The position numbers were made by a program, and so were the translations under genes. Shown here in pieces: positions 59,711 to 64,000 of a DNA stretch of 64,000 nucleotides. The stretch lies in the NCBI GenBank assembly GCA_017519305.1, contig JAFWSN010000001.1, forward strand, positions 1 through 64,000, in the 5' to 3' direction. The first letter of the stretch is position 1. Every line of letters begins with the position of its first letter. The notes below the pieces were generated by a model. That model was not told where the DNA came from and made no database searches. It saw only the letters and a program-made list of their open reading frames with translations. Source of the DNA: Candidatus Saccharimonadota bacterium. GTDB lineage: Bacteria; Patescibacteriota; Saccharimonadia; Saccharimonadales; Saccharimonadaceae.

Positions 59711-60313
59711 ATGCTGATTAAAGAAATTGAGGCTTTGAAAAAAGACATTGCTGAGCTGGATGCTTGGATTACTGTTCTAAAAAATGAATTAGACGAGAAA
59801 AACAAGCAGTTCAACAAAGAATCGAAGGCGTTTGGTGAGATGCTCGAAGAAATGGCCGACAAATACGTAGAGGACGTTTTAAACAATCGAGACACCGATA
59901 AGCCGGAACTCAAAAGAACATTAAGCAAGGTGATGTTTCGTAGATCAAGCTCTTGGAAGGGGCAGGCGGTGTATGAATATTTTCCGGCCGCAACAGCCAT
60001 TGCTGATTATTGCGAGAGAAAAACGCAAAAATCAATCATTCTTCAGAGCGACACAAGACTCAAGACGATTCAGGCAGCTATCATCGGTGATGACATGATG
60101 ATTGCGATAGGAGACAAGGATAAAGATAAATATGGCAAGAAATTCTTGTCGACAGTTTTATTCTTTACTCAAATTTGCGACGAAGATGTCGATACGGCGC
60201 TGGGCTTAACAAAAGAAATTCTTGAGGGAAGAGCAGGCTGCGGGATCGATACAATCGATGAGTATCTTTATGGGTTTGACGAATCTAGAACTAACGAGAA
60301 CCGGTCCGATTAG
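59711..60313 (+). CDS. Hypothetical cytoplasmic protein with N-terminal coiled coil
   Basis: The 200-residue protein has a strong heptad region (about 1-45, Leu/Ile/Lys/Glu), then a mixed domain with YEYFPAATAIADYCERKTQKS and IIGDDMMIAIGDKDKD. There is no membrane segment and no recognised family. AAGGGGGC precedes the ATG and a terminator follows. Confidence 0.7.
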   Translation: MLIKEIEALKKDIAELDAWITVLKNELDEKNKQFNKESKAFGEMLEEMADKYVEDVLNNRDTDKPELKRTLSKVMFRRSSSWKGQAVYEYFPAATAIADYCERKTQKSIILQSDTRLKTIQAAIIGDDMMIAIGDKDKDKYGKKFLSTVLFFTQICDEDVDTALGLTKEILEGRAGCGIDTIDEYLYGFDESRTNENRSD

Positions 60314-60326
60314 GGCCGGTTTTTTC
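60299..60326 (+). terminator. Terminator overlapping the stop codon
   Basis: AACCGG(T)CC pairs with GG(G)CCGGTT followed by TTTTTT; the stem includes the last codons of the preceding gene. Confidence 0.85.
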
Positions 60327-60401
60327 GCGTCCGGCTTATCTGTTGACGTGTTTTTATCTTAAACGGCATTATTTTTTTTGTGAAAAAGCGTAAGCGTGAT
60401 A

Positions 60402-60407
60402 TAAAAT
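60402..60407 (+). promoter_or_regulatory. Leaderless-type promoter before a GTG start
   Basis: TAAAAT lies 6 bases before GTG 60414; an overlapping TGATATAAA is an alternative. Confidence 0.5.
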
Positions 60408-60413
60408 AAACAG

Positions 60414-61526
60414 GTGAAATACAACAAAAACGAAAAATTGTTTGATATCTATGTCTTCCTGACGACTTTTTCGCGCAACTTGATTGAAGTTTTTGTTGGT
60501 ACGTTTCTTTTTAAACTCGGCTTTTCGGTGCATGAAGTAGTACTCTATATTCTGCTGGCCTACATTTTTTCGACGCTGCTCGCATATCCTTGTGTTGCCT
60601 TTTCGAAAAAGTTTTCCAATGAACTACTAGCCTTTGTCAGCGTGTTCGCGTTTATTGGTATGCAGTTCACATTGAACCACATGGGGTGTCAATTGCCGCT
60701 TCTGGTTTTAGTATCATTTTTGTTTGCCTTGTATCGCAAAACTTATTGGATCGCGCGCCGATACTATACTCTAAGACTTGTCAGCCATCAGCAAAACGTC
60801 GCAAGGAAATACTCAGTCATTTCTGTCATCAACCAGCTCGGCGTAATTATTGCCGCCTATGCTGGCTCGGTCTTTCTTGAATTTTTCACGATCGACATCA
60901 TCACGATAATTTCGTTCGTTCTACTTACGATTAGTACGGTCACGTTGCATTTTATCAAAGTCAAACCAGAAAAAGATACGACCAAAATTCAGCTATTCAA
61001 AACTCTGCGCAGAATTCCGTTTTCGGGCGCAGTGCACATCATTTGTTATGAGTTAGTTAATATTAGCAAAATACTTTTGCCAGTTTTTATTATTCTATAC
61101 GTTAAAGATACTTACACTGCGGTTGGCATCGTAACACTAATTGCAAACGTTGCGGCATTAATATTTATTTACGTGTACGGCCGCATCATTAATAAAAAAC
61201 GAAATTTCTTGCGCTGCAGTATTTTAATTTACACGATTATGAAAATTTGCCAGGTCAATAGTACTGGCATTTTGCTAGCTATTTTTACGTTCTGTGAAGG
61301 TTTTGCCTTGAAGGCGTACGAACAATCCTTCCACAAAGAATATCTCATTATGTCCAGAAAATTCGACGGCTTCAATTTCAACCTCGCTTATGAAATCATT
61401 ATGGATGTGGGACGGCTCGCTGTTGTCGCCTTTTTATTCTTCTTTATCGCGGACATCAAAACCATGCTTTATATCGTCTTTGGGCTAACATCCGTTGGTC
61501 TCCTGTTTAGGTTCAACAAACATTGA
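60414..61526 (+). CDS. Major-facilitator-like membrane transporter
   Basis: The 370-residue protein, starting with GTG, has about ten to twelve helices. The N-terminal half and C-terminal half are separated by a charged loop (VKPEKDTTKIQLFKTLRR). The layout suits an MFS permease, although the classical motif A is not clear. The substrate is unknown. It has no ribosome binding site. Confidence 0.72.
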   Translation: MKYNKNEKLFDIYVFLTTFSRNLIEVFVGTFLFKLGFSVHEVVLYILLAYIFSTLLAYPCVAFSKKFSNELLAFVSVFAFIGMQFTLNHMGCQLPLLVLVSFLFALYRKTYWIARRYYTLRLVSHQQNVARKYSVISVINQLGVIIAAYAGSVFLEFFTIDIITIISFVLLTISTVTLHFIKVKPEKDTTKIQLFKTLRRIPFSGAVHIICYELVNISKILLPVFIILYVKDTYTAVGIVTLIANVAALIFIYVYGRIINKKRNFLRCSILIYTIMKICQVNSTGILLAIFTFCEGFALKAYEQSFHKEYLIMSRKFDGFNFNLAYEIIMDVGRLAVVAFLFFFIADIKTMLYIVFGLTSVGLLFRFNKH

Positions 61527-61576
61527 ACTCGTGCTAAGAACGGTGTATAATTAGAGAGTAAAAAGGAGAATTAAAA

Positions 61577-62146
61577 ATGCCAGTATGGGCAATTATTATC
61601 CTCGTAATAGTCGGTATCATCATTTTCTTTGGTGCCATTATTGCAGGAATGTACAACAGTTTAGTCAAACTTAACGAACGTGTCGAAGAGGCTTGGTCTG
61701 ATATCACTATTCAGCTCAAACGCCGTGCCGACATGTTGCCAAACCTTGTCGAAACCGTCAAAGGTTATGCCAAACACGAAAAAGAAGTCTTCGAACACTG
61801 TGCTGATGCCCGTGCCAAAATGATGGGCGCTCGCACCGTCCAAAGCGTTGCTGACGCTGACCGCTCAATGCTTGGTGCACTTTCTCGCATCATGGCTGTG
61901 GCCGAAAACTATCCAGCTCTTCAAGCTAACGAAAATTTCAAGAAATTGATGTCTGAAATTTCCGACACCGAAGACAAAGTTAGTGCTTCTCGCCGCTTCT
62001 ACAATGCTGGTGCCAAAGATTTGAATACCAAGATCAAAATCTTCCCATTCAACATCTTGTTCCGTAGCTTCAAGGTACGCGAATATTACAATGTTGACGA
62101 AAAAGAGTTCGATCGTATCGAAAAAGCTCCAGAAGTTAAATTCTAA
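61577..62146 (+). CDS. lemA: LemA family protein
   Basis: The 189-residue protein has an N-terminal membrane helix (about 4-27) and the LemA core: YNSLVKLNERVEEAWSDI, LKRRADMLPNLVETVKGYA and KFYNAGAKDLNTKI-like RRFYNAGAKDLNTKIKIFP. AAGGAG precedes the ATG. It is commonly next to HtpX or other membrane proteases, as here. Confidence 0.95.
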   Translation: MPVWAIIILVIVGIIIFFGAIIAGMYNSLVKLNERVEEAWSDITIQLKRRADMLPNLVETVKGYAKHEKEVFEHCADARAKMMGARTVQSVADADRSMLGALSRIMAVAENYPALQANENFKKLMSEISDTEDKVSASRRFYNAGAKDLNTKIKIFPFNILFRSFKVREYYNVDEKEFDRIEKAPEVKF

Positions 62147-62153
62147 GGTAAAA

Positions 62154-63032
62154 ATGTACAAGCAAATCGCCGCAAATAAACGCAAGACAATCTTTCTTAT
62201 GATAGGATTTATCGTTTTTATTTCGGCGATTTCTTGTTTCTTTGCTTGGTACACGGGCGACTGGAGTATTCTAATTATCACTTTAGTTATTTCTGTGGTT
62301 TATACCCTCATTCAGTTTTTTCTTTCGGGTTCTCTTACTACCATTATGGCAGGTGCTAAAGAAATCGAAAAAAAGGACTGCCCAAGACTTTATAATGCAG
62401 TTGAAAACCTCAGTATTACTACCGGCTTGCCAATGCCAAAAGTCTATATTATTGATGACCCAGCACCAAACGCTTTCGCGGCTGGTCGCGATCCAAAACA
62501 TTCAGTAGTTGCGGCCACTACCGGCTTGCTCGACATCATGAACGACAACGAACTTACTGCCGTAATGGGCCACGAAATGTCACATATCAAAAACTACGAC
62601 ATTCGCGTTTCAACCATCGTCGTCGGCCTAGTATTTCTCGTTGGTTTTTTGGCCGATTTGGCTTCACGCATGATTTTCTACGGCAACCGCAAACGCAACG
62701 AAGAACGTAGCCCAGTGGGCTTAGTAATCATGTTGCTCGTTGCAATTCTCACGCCAATTTTTGCCGCTATTGTTCAAATGGCAATTTCGCGCGAACGCGA
62801 ATATCTTGCCGATGCATCATCAGTTAATATTACGCGTTATCCAGAAGGCATGATTGCTGCGCTCAAAAAATTACAATCACACTCACAGCCGATGCGTAAT
62901 CAAAACTCGGCCACCGCGCAGCTTTATATTAATAACCCATTGAGAAAGAGTTTCCTTAGCAATTTGTTTAGCACGCACCCACCAATCGAAAAACGTATTG
63001 AAAGGCTCGAGCATGGCAAAACAACCTTCTAG
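62154..63032 (+). CDS. htpX: Membrane zinc metalloprotease HtpX
   Basis: The start at 62154 follows AAGG just after the lemA stop; a longer in-frame version would overlap lemA. The 292 residues have two N-terminal helices, the zinc site HEMSH in MGHEMSHIKNYD, two further helices and AISREREYLADASSV with the third zinc ligand. The end STHPPIEKRIERL is typical. It degrades damaged membrane proteins. Confidence 0.96.
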   Translation: MYKQIAANKRKTIFLMIGFIVFISAISCFFAWYTGDWSILIITLVISVVYTLIQFFLSGSLTTIMAGAKEIEKKDCPRLYNAVENLSITTGLPMPKVYIIDDPAPNAFAAGRDPKHSVVAATTGLLDIMNDNELTAVMGHEMSHIKNYDIRVSTIVVGLVFLVGFLADLASRMIFYGNRKRNEERSPVGLVIMLLVAILTPIFAAIVQMAISREREYLADASSVNITRYPEGMIAALKKLQSHSQPMRNQNSATAQLYINNPLRKSFLSNLFSTHPPIEKRIERLEHGKTTF

Positions 63033-64000
63033 AAAAAAACGTATCAAAGCTAGCGACGCCAAGCAGAAAGCGAAAAATCAAAAAGCGCCAGCTAGAAAGG
63101 TGGTCAAAAAAACGACCAAAGTTAAAGAACGTAAAACTTTGCGCGAAAAACTAAAAGCTGTGCGCGCAAAACTTCATCGTTCCGGTCGTCAGGTGCATCT
63201 ACATAAATCATTTAGGCGCTCATATCGCGAAGACTATAGGCGCGAGCTCGAAGTCCCAGGCATTTTGAGTCACGCGATGCATACATTTAAAATTATTTTT
63301 AAAAACTGGCGCATTTTTGTGCCATTTTTGATTTTGATTGTTGCAGCTAACGCATTGCTCGTTGGCCTCATGAGTGAATCGACTTACAAAGATTTTCAAG
63401 ATACTATCGACGAAGCATCGCACACCATCGCTGGTGGCGAAATTGGTGACGTTGGCAAGGCTGCACTCCTCCTCGTTTCAACCATTACAACTGGTGGTTT
63501 CAAAGTCGATATGAGTGAAGCCGAGGGCGTTTACGCAATCGTAATTTTCTTAATTGTTTGGCTCGTGACAATCTTCTTGCTCAGGCATATTTTCGCTGGT
63601 AACAAAATTAAATTACGCGATGGTCTCTACAACGCCGGCTCTCCAATTATCTCTACCTTTGCGATTTTCTCGATAGTATTTATTGAGTGTATCCCAGTCT
63701 TCATTTATATCATTGTGCAGTCCGCCGCAATTGAAACGGGTTTCCTTAATACGCCGTTCTATGCGTTGGTATTCTTTATCTTCGCTGTATTGATGTTGAC
63801 GATTTCCGGTTACTTACTATCCAGTTCTCTCATCGCCTTGATTGCCGTTACGGCGCCGGGTCTTTATCCTATGAAAGCGCTTGATGCGGCTTCGGATTTA
63901 ATGGCGGGGCGACGCATAAAATTCCTCATTCGCGTAATTAGCTTGATTTTAGTAATTGCAATTATGTGGGCTATTGTGATGGTTCCAGCAATCGTATTTG
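63013..64000 (+). CDS. Polytopic membrane protein with basic N-terminus (3' truncated by window)
   Basis: ATG 63013 lies inside the htpX end (20-base overlap), and the frame stays open to the window edge (329 codons). A very basic Lys/Arg/Ala-rich cytoplasmic segment of about 90 residues (MAKQPSRKKRIKASDAK start) is followed by five or more hydrophobic helices, the first near residues 97-117. Overlap with htpX implies coupled translation. No family is certain. Confidence 0.8.
   Translation, partial: MAKQPSRKKRIKASDAKQKAKNQKAPARKVVKKTTKVKERKTLREKLKAVRAKLHRSGRQVHLHKSFRRSYREDYRRELEVPGILSHAMHTFKIIFKNWRIFVPFLILIVAANALLVGLMSESTYKDFQDTIDEASHTIAGGEIGDVGKAALLLVSTITTGGFKVDMSEAEGVYAIVIFLIVWLVTIFLLRHIFAGNKIKLRDGLYNAGSPIISTFAIFSIVFIECIPVFIYIIVQSAAIETGFLNTPFYALVFFIFAVLMLTISGYLLSSSLIALIAVTAPGLYPMKALDAASDLMAGRRIKFLIRVISLILVIAIMWAIVMVPAIVF

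Overview
The window looks like a chromosomal segment of a host-dependent Patescibacteria/CPR bacterium, most likely a Saccharibacteria (TM7) member. This is inferred from gene content and small gene sizes, not from a 16S gene, because no rRNA is present. TGA is used as a normal stop (for example at the tsaE/tsaB and pta/glmM overlaps and at 25412-25414), so translation table 11 applies and not the UGA=Gly code of Absconditabacteria/Gracilibacteria. Genes are dense, often overlapping by 1-30 bases, and no insertion sequence, prophage or CRISPR array was seen.

Layout. 1-6467: surface and secretion block, with the tail of a Pro/Thr-rich repeat protein, a membrane-anchored surface protein, and a small membrane protein overlapping a 1423-residue VirB6/TrbL-like membrane protein. 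6489-18199: housekeeping genes folD-murB (minus), recA-nudix-recX, a PRC-barrel gene, lepA, two small envelope proteins, murC divergent from tsaE-tsaB, then radA-ruvC. 18200-27228: adhesin island with three paralogous BspA-like (DUF285-type repeat) surface proteins sharing promoter and leader elements, interleaved with tyrS and a Cthe_2159-like beta-helix protein. 27235-40714: rpmA, a tRNA/rRNA-type methyltransferase, an LPG-synthase-like membrane protein, xseAB, a secreted HNH nuclease, a small two-component pair, recO, a UvrD/PcrA helicase, CIRCE-controlled dnaK, ruvB. 40715-45813: prepilin, tRNA-Met, a phosphoesterase, tRNA-Ser, yebC, a comEC operon, tRNA-Arg. 45840-52489: a SsuABC/TauABC-like ABC importer, an EEP-family protein, a nucleotidyltransferase, pta-glmM-GNAT and a 34-residue basic protein. 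52564-64000: pilB, tRNA-Arg, polysaccharide deacetylase, acyltransferase, GT8, tRNA-Cys, EamA transporter, Ca2+/cation exchanger, tRNA-Gly, an MFS-like transporter, lemA-htpX and a truncated membrane protein gene.

Functional themes. The window combines DNA uptake and processing (PilB, prepilin, ComEC, secreted HNH nuclease, RecA/RecX/RecO/RadA/RuvB/RuvC/XseAB/UvrD), a reduced peptidoglycan pathway (MurB, MurC, GlmM) and a large outlay on surface proteins. This fits an epibiont that attaches to a host and scavenges from it.

Most unusual observations: (1) a repeated promoter design in which TATAAT lies 6-7 bases upstream of the start codon, implying leaderless mRNAs for about 20 genes, including murC and tsaE, whose start codons are only 14 bp apart; (2) inverted-plus-direct copies of the tRNA acceptor end downstream of three tRNA genes (Met, Ser, Cys); (3) a tRNA-Gly(GCC) in which the universal G19:C56 pair is replaced by U19:A56; (4) a shared GGTCAT leader architecture on the adhesin paralogs; (5) a 75-bp near-perfect palindrome between dnaK and ruvB.
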